This document shows positions 1-9,721 of a DNA stretch of 64,000 nucleotides, one piece after another. The notes below the pieces were generated by a model, which worked only from the letters and a program-made list of their open reading frames with translations, did not search any database and was not told the DNA's origin. The stretch is from Achromobacter spanius (GTDB lineage Bacteria; Pseudomonadota; Gammaproteobacteria; Burkholderiales; Burkholderiaceae_B): the NCBI RefSeq assembly GCF_002812705.1, contig NZ_CP025030.1:5270001-5334000 (forward strand), written 5' to 3'. Both the position numbers and the translations under genes were made by a program. How positions within the stretch are numbered: the first letter of the stretch is position 1; each line of letters opens with the position of its first letter.

Positions 1-2
1 TT

Positions 3-95
3 TTGGCCGATATCTTGGCGGCGGGTGCAACAGTAATCTCATTGCACATCGGTTCCACAGCCTTCGGCTCCTTTCGTGAAGTCACTAAGTCTTAA
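3..95 (+). CDS. possible C-terminal tail of an upstream gene (partial)
   Basis: An open frame enters from the left edge and reads about 30 codons to a TAA at 93-95. The stop overlaps the TAAGGA that probably serves as ribosome-binding site for gmd. The tail contains hydrophobic stretches but no recognisable motif. Tight coupling to gmd would fit another exopolysaccharide gene upstream. The GC preference at third codon positions is weaker than in neighbouring genes, so this could be chance. Confidence 0.3.
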   Translation: MADILAAGATVISLHIGSTAFGSFREVTKS

Positions 96-105
96 GGACA
101 CAACC

Positions 106-1215
106 ATGCCAAAACGGGCACTGATTACCGGCGTTACCGGCCAAGACGGGGCCTATCTGGCGGAGTTCCTGCTGGCCAAGGGCTATGAGGTCCACGGCAT
201 CAAGCGGCGCGCTTCGCTGTTCAACACCGCCCGCATCGATCATCTGTACCAGGATCCCCACGACAAGCCGCGCAATTTTGTGCTGCACCATGGCGATATG
301 ACGGACTCTTGCAGCCTGATCCGTATCGTGCAATCGGTGCAACCCGACGAAATCTATAACCTGGCCGCCCAAAGCCATGTGGGGGTCTCGTTCGAAGAGC
401 CGGAGTACACCGCCAACGCCGACGGCCTGGGCACCTTGCGCCTGCTGGAAGCCATCCGCATCCTGAAGCTGGAAAACAAGTCGCGCTTTTATCAGGCGTC
501 GACCTCGGAGCTGTACGGCCTGGTGCAAGAAACGCCGCAGAAGGAAACCACCCCCTTCTACCCGCGCAGCCCCTACGCCGCCGCCAAGCTCTACGCCTAT
601 TGGATCAGCGTGAACTACCGCGAAGCGTATGGCATGTACGCCTGCAACGGCATCCTGTTCAACCACGAATCGCCCAAGCGCGGCGAAACCTTCGTCACGC
701 GCAAGATCACGCGCGGGCTGGCGCGCATTGTGCTGGGCCTGCAGGAATGCCTGTACCTGGGCAACCTGTCCGCCCTGCGCGACTGGGGCCATGCGCGCGA
801 CTACGTCGAAATGCAGTGGCTGATGCTGCAACAGGACACGCCCGAGGACTACGTCATCGCCACCGGCTTGCAGTACAGCGTGCGTGAATTCATCAATACA
901 GCGGCCCGCGAGCTGGGCATTCTGTTGGCGTGGGAAGGCGAAGGCCTGGAAGAAACGGCCACCGTGCTGTTCTCGCCCGTGCATGACGTGAAGCCCGGCC
1001 AGGTGATCGTGCGCGTGGACCCGCGCTACTTCCGCCCGACCGAAGTGGAAACCCTGTTGGGCGACCCCACCAAGGCGCGCGAAAAGCTGGGCTGGTCGCC
1101 GCGCACCACGTTCGCGGAATTGGTCAAGGAAATGGTGGAGGCCGACCTGAAGGATGCGCGTCGCGATGCGCTGGTCGAACAGAACGGCTACGAAATCTAC
1201 GCCTACAAGGAGTAG
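106..1215 (+). CDS. gmd: GDP-mannose 4,6-dehydratase
   Basis: Converts GDP-D-mannose to GDP-4-keto-6-deoxy-D-mannose, the first step to GDP-L-fucose, in the cytoplasm. The 369-residue product is a short-chain dehydrogenase/reductase. It shows the nucleotide-binding motif GVTGQDG at residues 9-15, the S/T-S-E segment near 132-135 and the catalytic YxxxK at 157-161. Length matches the family. I chose the ATG at 106 because TAAGGA lies about 8 bases upstream and the family starts right before the Rossmann strand; the in-frame GTG at 76 would add an unrelated leader. The next gene, fcl, starts 6 bases after the stop and supplies the following step. Confidence 0.96.
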   Translation: MPKRALITGVTGQDGAYLAEFLLAKGYEVHGIKRRASLFNTARIDHLYQDPHDKPRNFVLHHGDMTDSCSLIRIVQSVQPDEIYNLAAQSHVGVSFEEPEYTANADGLGTLRLLEAIRILKLENKSRFYQASTSELYGLVQETPQKETTPFYPRSPYAAAKLYAYWISVNYREAYGMYACNGILFNHESPKRGETFVTRKITRGLARIVLGLQECLYLGNLSALRDWGHARDYVEMQWLMLQQDTPEDYVIATGLQYSVREFINTAARELGILLAWEGEGLEETATVLFSPVHDVKPGQVIVRVDPRYFRPTEVETLLGDPTKAREKLGWSPRTTFAELVKEMVEADLKDARRDALVEQNGYEIYAYKE

Positions 1216-1221
1216 TCGGCC

Positions 1222-2184
1222 ATGACGAACCTGGACCAACGCGTGTTTGTCGCGGGCCATCGCGGCATGGTCGGCGCCGCGATCACCCGCGAGCTGCACC
1301 GCCGTGGCTATCAGCACGTGCTGACCCGCAACCGAACCGAGCTGGACCTGGAAAACCAGAACCAGGTGCATCGCTTCTTCTCGACCACGCCGGTCGACGT
1401 GGTGTATCTGGCGGCCGCCAAGGTGGGCGGCATCCTGGCCAACCAGAACCATCCCGTCGACTTTCTCTACAAGAACCTGATGATCCAGTGCAACGTGATC
1501 CGCGCCGCGTATGCGGCCGGGGTGCGCAAGCTGCTGTTCCTGGGTTCGTCCTGCATCTACCCGCGCGAGGCGCCCCAGCCCATCCGCGAAGACGCCTTGC
1601 TGACCGGCCCGCTGGAAGCCACCAACGAGCCCTACGCCATCGCCAAGATCGCGGGCCTGAAGCTGTGCGAAGCCTACCAGCGGGAATACGGGGCGCGCTT
1701 TATCTGCGCCATGCCCACCAACCTGTACGGCCCGCACGACAACTACGACCTGCACAGCAGCCACGTGCTGCCGGCGCTGATCCGCAAATTCCATGAAGGC
1801 CGCGAAGCCGGCCAGGAAAGCGTGACGATCTGGGGCACGGGCACGCCGCTGCGGGAATTCCTGTACGTGGACGACCTGGCGAAAGGCTGCGTGATGCTGA
1901 TGGAACACCCCGACGCCGAAGGCATCTACAACATCGGCGCGGGCAAGGACATCAGCATTGCGGACCTGGCGGCGCTGGTGGCGCGCGTGGTCGGCTACCA
2001 AGGCCGCATCGTCTACGACACCGGCAAGCCCGACGGCACGCCGCGCAAGCTGATGGATTCGTCGCGGGTCCAGGCGCTGGGCTGGCAACCCGCCGTGTCC
2101 TTGAGCGACGGCATCGCGCTGGCCTACGGGCATTTCCTGCGCGAACGTGCCGATCAATCCCAACCGGCGCTGCCCGTGGCCTGA
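1222..2184 (+). CDS. fcl: GDP-L-fucose synthase
   Basis: NADPH-dependent 3,5-epimerase/4-reductase that turns the Gmd product into GDP-L-fucose. The 320-residue protein has the motif GHRGMVG at residues 12-18, a GSSCIYP segment around 108-114 with the catalytic Ser/Cys, and YxxxK at 138-142. All are typical of the GMER/WcaG family. It is cotranscribed with gmd, so the locus makes fucose donor for the downstream glycosyltransferases. Confidence 0.95.
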   Translation: MTNLDQRVFVAGHRGMVGAAITRELHRRGYQHVLTRNRTELDLENQNQVHRFFSTTPVDVVYLAAAKVGGILANQNHPVDFLYKNLMIQCNVIRAAYAAGVRKLLFLGSSCIYPREAPQPIREDALLTGPLEATNEPYAIAKIAGLKLCEAYQREYGARFICAMPTNLYGPHDNYDLHSSHVLPALIRKFHEGREAGQESVTIWGTGTPLREFLYVDDLAKGCVMLMEHPDAEGIYNIGAGKDISIADLAALVARVVGYQGRIVYDTGKPDGTPRKLMDSSRVQALGWQPAVSLSDGIALAYGHFLRERADQSQPALPVA

Positions 2185-2216
2185 GGGCCGCGCCAGCATC
2201 AACCACAGGTTCCCCG

Positions 2217-3533
2217 ATGTTTGGATTCCTCAGGAAACACATCGCCGGCAATGCCTCGTTCTGGGGGCTGGTGGAATACGGCATCGGCCCGGTCGCGGCG
2301 CTGATCGCCCTGCCCATCCTGTTCCGCCAGTTGGGCACGGTGGGCTTTGGCCAGTATTCGATGATCATCGCGCTGGCCGGGTTCGGCAACGCCGCGAACC
2401 TGGGCGCGGCGGTCACCGCGACCAAGCTGGTGTCCGAACGCCTGCACGAACCGGGCGGCGCCTACCGCGCGGCGGGGGTCAGCATGTCGCTGATCGGCTG
2501 CGCGCTGGGCGTCGTCACGCTGGCCGCCGTATTGCTGTGGGCCGTGGTGGGCCTGGCCTGGCCGGCCGCCACGTTCGGCGGCGTGGCCGTCACGCTGTTG
2601 GCCATGCCCGCGCTGGCCATCTACCTGACCCAGCAGTACGACCAATTGTTTTCGGGTTGCCTGAAAGGCCGCGAGGACTTCCGCGCCACCGCGCTGTGCG
2701 AAGTGTTCAGCCGCAGCGGCACCATGGCGCTGGCCTGCGCGACCGCCTGGTACACCGCGTCGCCCACCTACACCGGCCTGGCGCAGGCCGCCGGCTTGTT
2801 GATTGCGGGCAGCGTGAAGATGCGCGTGTTCTCGCGCGCCTATGGCCGAGTCGTGGTGCGGCCCGTGCGCGACCGGGGCGCCATGATGGACGCCTTCAAG
2901 TTTTCGCGCTGGTCCTGGCTGAACAGCCTGAGCGCGCTGGCCTTCGGCTCGGTGGACCGCGTGCTGGTGGGCAGCATGATGGGGCCGGCCGCGCTGGCGA
3001 TCTATACGGTGGGCGTGCAAGTGGGCCAGATCATCCACACCGCCGCCGTCGCGATCTTCCAGAAGGCGATGCCGCGCGTCACGCGCCTGTCGGTGTCGCC
3101 CCCTTATGCGGGCGCCGCCGAACGCGAGATCCGCCGCATGATGATGTGGAACCTGCTGCTGTCGTCGATCGCCACGCTGGCGGTGCTGGCGGTCAGCCGC
3201 CCGCTCTTGAACCTGCTGCTGGGCGATAACGTGGCGGCGGGCCACTTGGGCACCTTCCAGTTGCTGATCGTGGCCTCCGGGCTGCTGTCATTGAACGCCG
3301 CGGCCCACTTCTCGTTGTTGGGGCTGGGCAATTCCCGCGCCGTCGCCATCCTGAACGGGCTGGGCGGACTGGCGATGTTGTGCGTCATGGCGGGATTGGT
3401 GCACGCCGCGGGCGAACATGCGGCGGCGTGGGGCCGCATGGCTTATGCGGCAATCACGCTGGCCGGCGTGGCACTTGCAATCCGTCAATCGCGCCCCGAG
3501 TATCCGGGCGCGTTACCCGCGGCCACCCGATAA
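2217..3533 (+). CDS. Wzx-like polysaccharide flippase, multi-pass membrane protein
   Basis: A 438-residue, strongly hydrophobic protein with about 12 predicted membrane segments, resembling Wzx/RfbX flippases of the MOP superfamily. These move undecaprenyl-linked repeat units across the inner membrane. The N-terminal half shows the pattern of the polysaccharide-biosynthesis protein domain, with a G-rich first helix and an F-S-R-W segment before the second bundle. The position between GDP-fucose genes and glycosyltransferases supports the role. The transported repeat unit cannot be read from sequence. Confidence 0.8.
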   Translation: MFGFLRKHIAGNASFWGLVEYGIGPVAALIALPILFRQLGTVGFGQYSMIIALAGFGNAANLGAAVTATKLVSERLHEPGGAYRAAGVSMSLIGCALGVVTLAAVLLWAVVGLAWPAATFGGVAVTLLAMPALAIYLTQQYDQLFSGCLKGREDFRATALCEVFSRSGTMALACATAWYTASPTYTGLAQAAGLLIAGSVKMRVFSRAYGRVVVRPVRDRGAMMDAFKFSRWSWLNSLSALAFGSVDRVLVGSMMGPAALAIYTVGVQVGQIIHTAAVAIFQKAMPRVTRLSVSPPYAGAAEREIRRMMMWNLLLSSIATLAVLAVSRPLLNLLLGDNVAAGHLGTFQLLIVASGLLSLNAAAHFSLLGLGNSRAVAILNGLGGLAMLCVMAGLVHAAGEHAAAWGRMAYAAITLAGVALAIRQSRPEYPGALPAATR

Positions 3534-3555
3534 CACCAACATGCTGAGGTCTTAC

Positions 3556-4458
3556 ATGCGCAAGCGTCATAACGAGTATTCACGTCAGCTCATCGACTTC
3601 GTCCGCGAGCTGCGTCCGCCCGCGCCGATCGCCGGCGGCCTGTTGCCCAAAGTGACCATCGTGACCCCGTCGTTCAACCAGGCCAAGTTCCTGGAACGCA
3701 CCATTCTGTCAGTGCTGAACCAGGGGTATCCGCGTCTGGAATACATCATCATCGACGGCGGGTCGACCGACGGCAGCGTGGACATCATCCGCAAGTACGA
3801 GCGCTACCTGAGCTATTGGGAGAGCACGCCGGACCGCGGGCAATCGCACGCCATCAACAAGGGCTTCGAACGCGCCACGGGCGACTACGTGGGCTGGCAG
3901 AATTCAGACGACCTGTATTTTCCCGGCGCGCTGCGCAAGCTGGGCGCGGCGGCCTCGCGCGGGCGCGCGCCGATCGTCAGCGGCAACCTGTTCGTGGCCG
4001 ACGCCAACAACCACATCTTCCGCAAGATCCACTACACGCCGGTCAACCGCGGCACCCTGACGGTGGTGAAGGCATCCATTCCGAACCAGTCGGCCATCTT
4101 CCGCCGCGACCTGTTGCGCAAGTACGGGCTGCTGCAGGAAAGCATGCGCTACTGCATGGACCTGGAACTCTGGAGCCGCCTGCTGCGCGAAGGCAAGAAC
4201 CTGATCGTGCCCGATGCGCTGGGCGTCTACACCGCCCACGACGAAACCAAGACGGCGTTGATGCAGGACGTGCTGCTGGAAGAGCGCGAGCAGATCGTCA
4301 CGCGCATCCGGCGCACCGAGCCCGGCCTGGGCCGCTTGTTCGAACTGTCGTGCCGCGCCTCGAAGGTGGCCGCCCACGCCCGCCAGGGGGACCTGACGTA
4401 CCTGTTCGAAAAGCTGACCACGAAGATCTTCGGACGCGACGACTGGGCCGCGCACTAG
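3556..4458 (+). CDS. family 2 glycosyltransferase
   Basis: A 300-residue GT-A fold glycosyltransferase. A beta strand [10 protein letters not shown] at about 33-42 is followed by DGGSTDGS at 67-74 and the metal/nucleotide-sugar site NSDD at 116-119. There are no membrane segments, so it is probably cytoplasmic at the membrane face. I chose the ATG at 3556 because TGAGG sits 7 bases upstream; an in-frame ATG at 3541 lacks a good site. It is the first of four glycosyltransferases here and should add one sugar to the lipid-linked repeat unit. Donor and acceptor are unknown. Confidence 0.85.
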   Translation: MRKRHNEYSRQLIDFVRELRPPAPIAGGLLPKVTIVTPSFNQAKFLERTILSVLNQGYPRLEYIIIDGGSTDGSVDIIRKYERYLSYWESTPDRGQSHAINKGFERATGDYVGWQNSDDLYFPGALRKLGAAASRGRAPIVSGNLFVADANNHIFRKIHYTPVNRGTLTVVKASIPNQSAIFRRDLLRKYGLLQESMRYCMDLELWSRLLREGKNLIVPDALGVYTAHDETKTALMQDVLLEEREQIVTRIRRTEPGLGRLFELSCRASKVAAHARQGDLTYLFEKLTTKIFGRDDWAAH

Positions 4459-4470
4459 GACGATGCCGAC

Positions 4471-5775
4471 ATGAGCCCGCACCGCCGCTTCTCCACCTTG
4501 CATCTGCTGGGGCTGTTTGCCTTCACCGCGCTGGCCCTGAACGATGACCGCTTCATCCTGGGCGTGGGCAGCTTCAAGTTGTCGCCCTTCGATGTGCTGT
4601 TCGTGATGATCCTGGCGGTCAAGGCGCTGCGGCTGTCGGAGCCCAGCGCCTATGCCTTGCCGCGCGGCATGCTGGGTGCGCTGCTGGGCTTGCAGACATT
4701 GTCGGTCATCTATCTGCTGCTGGTGTCGATGGACCACCCCGGCATTGAAACGGGCGATGTGGCGCGCGATCTGCGCATCGTGTTCTATTTCCTGTGCACG
4801 CCGTTCCTTTGCTACAAGGACATCGACAGCCCCGCCGCCTACGCCGTGCTGCAGAAATACATCGTGGCGGCCTGCCTGTTCGTGGCCGTGCAGATGTTGC
4901 TGGAGCAGGCAACGGGCTTCAGTGTGGCGGATCCCCTGCGCAATGTGCGGCTGGGCGTCTGGGCCATCCCCTTTGGCGTGGTGTCGCTGTTGACCTTCCG
5001 GCGCACCTTGAACGTGTCCGGCCCCAAAGCCTACGCGCTGACACTCTTCATGCTGCTGGCGCTGGTGTTTTCGCTGAACCGCAGCCAGTACCTGCAATTG
5101 GCGGTGTCCGTCTTCATCGCGGTGCTGCTGGGCACGGGCCCGGAAATCCGCCGGCGCGCGGTGCTGATCTTCGTGCCTGCGGCCGTGGCGGGCGTGCTGG
5201 TGTTTGCCAGCATCGGCTACCTGGACGTGCTGGCCAACCGCATCTTCAGCGTCGAAAAGCTGGATGAGGATTCCAGCTACGGCGCGCGCATCCAGGAAAT
5301 GGAAGGCCAGATGGACTTTTTCGCCGAAAGCCCGGTGTTTGGCAAAGGGGCGGGCTTTCGCAGTTGGGTCATGGGCGAGAACGGCTTCGAGCTCAGCACC
5401 TTCGCGCACAACTCCTGGGCCTTCTATCTGATGAAGTTCGGCGTGGTGGGCACCACCATGATCATGCTGCCGCCCTTGCTGATCCTGCTGCTGACCTTGC
5501 TCAGGCGGTACGCGCACCCGGGCCTGGAAATGCACCGGCGCTACCTGCTGGCCACCGCGCCCATCTACATCTTCATTGATTCGTTGTCCGGCGGGCTGGC
5601 CTACGCGCCCAAGACCGCCTTCACCGGATTCCTGTTGTGCTACTGCCTGTCGTTGATGCGAAATGCCCAGATCATGCCCGTGCCCAGGGCGGATGCGCCC
5701 GTGGCCCGGCGCCCCACCAGCCACCGTCCGGATGCCGCGCACCGGTCGCCACCTCGAGTGATACCCCATGCCTGA
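4471..5775 (+). CDS. O-antigen ligase/polymerase-like membrane protein (Wzy type)
   Basis: A 434-residue polytopic membrane protein with about ten hydrophobic segments. A long periplasmic-type loop carries an F-A-H-N-S-W segment near residue 310, like the conserved His-Asn of the Wzy_C (O-antigen ligase) domain. In a Wzx/Wzy locus it most likely polymerises the repeat unit, though ligases share the fold. The C-terminal 35 residues are Pro/Arg/His-rich and look like a cytoplasmic tail. The next gene overlaps its last 8 bases. Confidence 0.72.
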   Translation: MSPHRRFSTLHLLGLFAFTALALNDDRFILGVGSFKLSPFDVLFVMILAVKALRLSEPSAYALPRGMLGALLGLQTLSVIYLLLVSMDHPGIETGDVARDLRIVFYFLCTPFLCYKDIDSPAAYAVLQKYIVAACLFVAVQMLLEQATGFSVADPLRNVRLGVWAIPFGVVSLLTFRRTLNVSGPKAYALTLFMLLALVFSLNRSQYLQLAVSVFIAVLLGTGPEIRRRAVLIFVPAAVAGVLVFASIGYLDVLANRIFSVEKLDEDSSYGARIQEMEGQMDFFAESPVFGKGAGFRSWVMGENGFELSTFAHNSWAFYLMKFGVVGTTMIMLPPLLILLLTLLRRYAHPGLEMHRRYLLATAPIYIFIDSLSGGLAYAPKTAFTGFLLCYCLSLMRNAQIMPVPRADAPVARRPTSHRPDAAHRSPPRVIPHA

Positions 5776-6895
5776 TGTCTTGTTTGTCGCGCCAGACTTG
5801 CACGGCGGCGTCGGAAGATGCGTTGCCTTCATCGTGGATGCCTTGCCGGAACAGGGAGTGGATTCCGCCCTGTTCCTGCTGCGTTCGCGCAACCGGGAAT
5901 ACCCGGTCGCCAACCCGAAGGTGACGCGCGCCCTGCCCATCATCGAATCATCCACCAAGCTGCGGCTGATGCTGCCCTTTGCCTTCATGAAGTTGATGGC
6001 CCAGATCCGCCGCGACAAGCCGGCCATCGTGTGTTCGCACGGCTTGCTGTGCAACATGCTGGTGGTGCTGGCCAGGAAGATGCTGGGCGGCAAGTTCCGC
6101 ACCGTGGCCTTCGAACACAGCAGCCCCGCCATCCATTACGGCGCGTCGAAAATGCGGCGGCTGAAGTGCTGGCTGGTCAGCCAGACGTATCGCCGGCATG
6201 ACGCGGTGGTGGGCGTGTCGCGCGGCGTGAAGGAAGACCTGGTCAGCATGTTTCCGCCGCTGCGCGGCAAGGTACATACGATCTACAACGGCGTGCCCCT
6301 GGACAATGTGCGCCGGCAAGGCGCGCAGCGCACCGAAGGCGACGGCGCGGCGCCCTATCACGTGGTGGCGGTGGGTCGGCTGGAGGCCGTGAAAGACTAC
6401 GCCACCCTGATCGACGCCGCCGCCTTGCTGGACGACCCCGGCATCGCCTTCACCATCCTGGGCGAAGGCTCCGAACACGCCGCCCTGCAAAAGCGTATCG
6501 ACGAGCGCGCCTCGCGCAGCCCCGTCACGCTGGCCGGGCATATCGACAACCCCTTTCCCGTCATCGCCAGCGCCGGGGCGTTCGCCTTGACCTCCATCCG
6601 CGAGAGCTTCGGCAACGTGCTGGTCGAAGCCTTGTGCCTGGGCGTGCCGGTGATATCCACCGATTGTCCCCACGGCCCCGCCGAAATTCTTGATGCCGGC
6701 CGCTATGGCCTTTTGGTGCCGGTGGGTGACGCGGCGGCGCTGGCCGACGCCGTGCGCCGGCTGGCCTACGACGCCAAGATGCGCGAGCAACTGGCGGCGC
6801 AAGGCCCCGAGCGCGCCGACGCCTTTTCCCTAGAGCGGCACTGCCGCAACGTCATCGCGCTATTCCAGCCGCTGATGCAACGCGGCACGCCTTGA
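5768..6895 (+). CDS. family 4 glycosyltransferase
   Basis: A 375-residue GT-B glycosyltransferase. The N-terminal acceptor domain has a G-G-V-G loop at about 13-16. The C-terminal Glycos_transf_1 domain contains VAVGRLEAVKDY and the E-S-F-G...E (EX7E) signature of retaining GT4 enzymes. It overlaps the preceding membrane protein by 8 bases, so translation is coupled. It probably transfers a sugar from a nucleotide donor to the growing exopolysaccharide unit; the sugar is not predictable. Confidence 0.87.
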   Translation: MPDVLFVAPDLHGGVGRCVAFIVDALPEQGVDSALFLLRSRNREYPVANPKVTRALPIIESSTKLRLMLPFAFMKLMAQIRRDKPAIVCSHGLLCNMLVVLARKMLGGKFRTVAFEHSSPAIHYGASKMRRLKCWLVSQTYRRHDAVVGVSRGVKEDLVSMFPPLRGKVHTIYNGVPLDNVRRQGAQRTEGDGAAPYHVVAVGRLEAVKDYATLIDAAALLDDPGIAFTILGEGSEHAALQKRIDERASRSPVTLAGHIDNPFPVIASAGAFALTSIRESFGNVLVEALCLGVPVISTDCPHGPAEILDAGRYGLLVPVGDAAALADAVRRLAYDAKMREQLAAQGPERADAFSLERHCRNVIALFQPLMQRGTP

Positions 6896-6908
6896 ACAGG
6901 AAGGAATC

Positions 6909-7802
6909 ATGCAGAAAATACCGGTTTCCGTGGTGGTCATGACGAAGAACGAAGAGCGCAACATCGCCAAATGCCTGAAGGCGCTGGTGGATTTTGACGA
7001 AGTCTTCGTGGTGGATTCCAACAGCACCGACGCCACCTGCGCGATGGCGACGGCGCTGGGCGCCCGCGTCTCCAACTTCCAATGGAACGGCAAGTACCCG
7101 AAGAAGAAGCAGTGGTGCCTGGAGCAACTGCCCTTCTCGCATCCCGTCGTGCTGTACGTGGACGCCGACGAGGAAATGACCCCCGCCCTGGCCGAGGAAA
7201 TCCGCGAGGTGCTGCCTCGCTTCGCGGCGGGCGCGGGTGGCGCCTTCGTGCCGTTCGATTACGTGTTCTGCGGCAAGAAGCTGGAACACGGCCACCGCGT
7301 CTACAAGCTGGCGCTCTTGGCGCGCAAGCAATCGCGCTTCCTGGATTACGACGACCTGGACGTGGCGCATATGTGGGAAGTGGAAGGCCACTACCAACCA
7401 CAGGTCAAGGGCGAGACCTTTGCCTTGCGCCAGCGCATGGTGCACAACGACCACGATTCGCTCTTTCACTATTTCGACAAGCACAACCGCTATTCGGATT
7501 GGGAAGCCAACCTGCGCACCAAGGGCCTGATGAACGATCCGCGCGAAGCCAACGTGGGCGCGCGCGCGCTCCTCAAGCGCATCTTCCAGGCCATGCCCTT
7601 CAAGGCGCCGATCTCGTTCCTGCATTCCTACGTGTTCCGGCTGGGCTTCCTGGACGGCAAGGCGGGCTATGACTACGCGGTGGCGCGCGCCATGTACTAC
7701 TGGCAGATCCGCATCAAGACCGAAGAACTGCAAAAGGCTCGGCTGGCGCGCGCCGGCGAGGCGGATGCCGAGGCCGACGCCGTGACCGGAGCCGCCAAAT
7801 GA
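6909..7802 (+). CDS. family 2 glycosyltransferase, WaaE/KdtX-like
   Basis: A 297-residue GT-A enzyme. It opens with VSVVVMTKNEE, followed by DSNSTDAT at 36-43 and the DxD motif D-A-D at 85-87. The K-K-K-Q-W segment after the first domain and the Y/H-rich middle (W-E-V-E-G-H-Y, H-N-D-H-D) resemble the WaaE/KdtX subfamily, whose members act in LPS core or exopolysaccharide synthesis. A strong AGGAAGGA site precedes the ATG. The stop overlaps the next start (ATGA). Confidence 0.83.
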   Translation: MQKIPVSVVVMTKNEERNIAKCLKALVDFDEVFVVDSNSTDATCAMATALGARVSNFQWNGKYPKKKQWCLEQLPFSHPVVLYVDADEEMTPALAEEIREVLPRFAAGAGGAFVPFDYVFCGKKLEHGHRVYKLALLARKQSRFLDYDDLDVAHMWEVEGHYQPQVKGETFALRQRMVHNDHDSLFHYFDKHNRYSDWEANLRTKGLMNDPREANVGARALLKRIFQAMPFKAPISFLHSYVFRLGFLDGKAGYDYAVARAMYYWQIRIKTEELQKARLARAGEADAEADAVTGAAK

Positions 7803-8359
7803 GCACATTGCAGCAACTGGATCGCTTTGCGCTGGCGCCGGGCCAACGTGGCCGCTCCGCGCTGACTGTGCAACTGTGGTGGACGGTGCAAAGCACCTTG
7901 TTTCGGTGGTCGCCGCAGGTGGCGTATGGCTTTCGGCGCTGGCTGCTGCGTTGCTTTGGCGCGCAGGTGGGCAAGAAGGTGCTGATCCGGCCTAGCGCCA
8001 CGGTGACCTATCCGTGGAAAGTGCAGATTGGGGACTATGCCTGGATCGGCGACGACGCCGTCCTCTACAGCCTGGGTCCCATCCAGATCGGCGCGCATGC
8101 CGTCGTGTCGCAACGCAGTTATTTGTGCGCGGCCGACCACGACGCGGGCCAACCGGACTTTCCCCTGCGCGAACGCGCCGTCCGCGTCGAGGACGGCGCC
8201 TGGGTAGCGACCGATGTCTTCGTCGGACCCGGCGTCACCATTGGCCGCGAGGCCGTGGTGGGCGCGCGCAGTTCGGTCTTTCGCAACATGCCGCCCGCGA
8301 TGGTCTGCCACGGCAACCCCTGCCGCCCGGTGCGCCCGCGCATGGCGACAAAACCATGA
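7799..8359 (+). CDS. WcaF-like exopolysaccharide acetyltransferase
   Basis: A 186-residue left-handed beta-helix acyltransferase of the WcaF/maltose-O-acetyltransferase class. The middle has hexapeptide-type turns (IGDYAWIGDDAVLY, then ITIG/VVVGA-like turns), and a central A-A-D-H-D segment carries the likely catalytic His. It probably O-acetylates a sugar of the repeat unit using acetyl-CoA. It starts inside the stop of the preceding glycosyltransferase, and its own stop overlaps the start of the WcaI-like gene. The WcaF-WcaI pairing also occurs in colanic-acid loci. Confidence 0.85.
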   Translation: MSTLQQLDRFALAPGQRGRSALTVQLWWTVQSTLFRWSPQVAYGFRRWLLRCFGAQVGKKVLIRPSATVTYPWKVQIGDYAWIGDDAVLYSLGPIQIGAHAVVSQRSYLCAADHDAGQPDFPLRERAVRVEDGAWVATDVFVGPGVTIGREAVVGARSSVFRNMPPAMVCHGNPCRPVRPRMATKP

Positions 8360-9603
8360 AGATCCTGATCTACGGGATCAACTACGCACCAGAACTGACC
8401 GGCATCGGCAAGTACAGCGCCGAGCTGGCCGAATGGCTGGCCGCGCACGGCCACGAGGTCAGCGTGGTGACCGCCCCGCCCTACTACCCGCAGTGGCAGG
8501 TACATGACGGCTATCGCGCGGGACGTTATCAGAAGGAAGTGCGGCGCGGCGTGACCGTGCGCCGCGCGCCGCTGTGGGTGCCCACGCGTCCCGGCGGGTT
8601 GAAACGCCTGATCCACCTGGCCAGCTTCGCCGTGTCCAGCCTGCCCTCTCTGCTGCGCGCGGCGGCGGGGCGGCCGGACTTGATCCTGGTGGTAGAGCCC
8701 GCGTTGTTCTGCGCGCCGGCCGCCTGGATCACGGCGCGCCTGTGCGGCGCGCGCGCGTGGCTGCACATACAGGATTACGAAGTGGACGCCGCGTTTGAAC
8801 TGGGCCTGCTCAAGGGCGCCGGCCTGCGCGCGGTGGTGAAGCGGGCCGAGCGCTGGTTGATGCGCCGCTTTGATCGGGTGTCGACGATATCCCAGCGCAT
8901 GCTGGACCTGGCGCTGGCCAAGGGCGTGGAGCCCGACCGCGCGGTGCTCCTGCCCAACTGGATCGACGTCAACGCCATCACGCCGCGCGCGGAGGGTGGC
9001 GACTATCGCACCGAGCTGGGCATTCCCGATAACGCCATCGTGGCGCTGTATTCCGGAAACATGGGCGGCAAGCAAGGCTTGCAGACGCTGGCGGATGTGG
9101 CGCGCCGGTTAAGCCGCGAGAGCCGGCTGTGGTTTGTGTTCTGCGGGCAAGGTCCGGAACGCGAACCCTTGGAAGCGGCGTGCCAGGGTTTGGCGCGCGT
9201 GGTGTTTCTGGATTTGCAGCCGGCCGATCGGCTGGGCGCGTTGTTGAACACCGCGGATATTCATTTGCTGCCGCAACGCGCAGGCGCGGCCGACCTGGTG
9301 ATGCCGTCGAAGCTGACGGGAATGCTGGCCAGCGGACGCCCCGTGGTGTGCGGCGCGGCGCGGGGGACCGAGCTGGCGAGCGTGGTGGCGCGCTGCGGGT
9401 TGGTGACGCCGCCCGAGGATGCCGAGGCGATGGCCGAAGCGGTGCGCAAGCTGAGCTACAACGCAGCGATCCGCGAGACGCTGGGCGCCGCGGCGCGGTT
9501 GTATGCGTTGAATAATCTGGATGTGGACGCGGTGCTGGCGGCGGCGGAAAGGGAATTTGGGAAGGTGGTGGGGGGCAAGGAAGCGGCGGCGGTGGGGAGG
9601 TAG
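8356..9603 (+). CDS. WcaI-like colanic-acid-type glycosyltransferase
   Basis: A 415-residue GT-B fold protein. The N-terminus reads MKILIYGINYAPELTGIGKY, typical of WcaI/family 4 enzymes, followed by the P-P-Y-Y-P-Q-W motif near residue 43. The C-terminal half has the glycosyl-transferase group 1 fold with N-M-G-G-K-Q-G and an M-P-S-K-L-T segment. In colanic-acid synthesis WcaI adds fucose early, which suits a locus that makes GDP-fucose; that match is inference. I chose the ATG at 8356, coupled through an ATGA overlap. It is the last gene before the terminator. Confidence 0.88.
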   Translation: MKILIYGINYAPELTGIGKYSAELAEWLAAHGHEVSVVTAPPYYPQWQVHDGYRAGRYQKEVRRGVTVRRAPLWVPTRPGGLKRLIHLASFAVSSLPSLLRAAAGRPDLILVVEPALFCAPAAWITARLCGARAWLHIQDYEVDAAFELGLLKGAGLRAVVKRAERWLMRRFDRVSTISQRMLDLALAKGVEPDRAVLLPNWIDVNAITPRAEGGDYRTELGIPDNAIVALYSGNMGGKQGLQTLADVARRLSRESRLWFVFCGQGPEREPLEAACQGLARVVFLDLQPADRLGALLNTADIHLLPQRAGAADLVMPSKLTGMLASGRPVVCGAARGTELASVVARCGLVTPPEDAEAMAEAVRKLSYNAAIRETLGAAARLYALNNLDVDAVLAAAEREFGKVVGGKEAAAVGR

Positions 9604-9622
9604 GCGGGTATTTGAGTTTTGC

Positions 9623-9696
9623 GGGAGATAGGACGGGGGTGTTTTTAGGGAAGAAAGGACGGGGATTTTTTTAAGGAAGAAAGGACGGGGATTTTT
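9623..9696 (+). repeat. three degenerate GGAcGGGG-T5 repeats before the terminator
   Basis: About 25-base units (9623-9647, 9648-9672, 9674-9696) each contain AGGACGGGG followed by a T-rich tail. The second and third are nearly identical. Each could pair with the single CCGTCCTTT arm at 9700-9708, so the stretch looks like a terminator arm amplified in tandem. Confidence 0.7.
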
Positions 9697-9712
9697 CTGC
9701 CGTCCTTTTTTT
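9680..9712 (+). terminator. intrinsic terminator of the exopolysaccharide operon
   Basis: AAAGGACGG (9680-9688) pairs perfectly with CCGTCCTTT (9700-9708) across an 11-base loop, followed by a T run to 9712. It lies about 75 bases past the last gene of the operon. Confidence 0.8.
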
Positions 9713-9721
9713 ATTCTGGCG

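Noticed and set aside
85-2202. 705-residue minus-strand frame opposite gmd and fcl
   Set aside because: Composition is antisense-like with no domain; the plus-strand genes show catalytic motifs.
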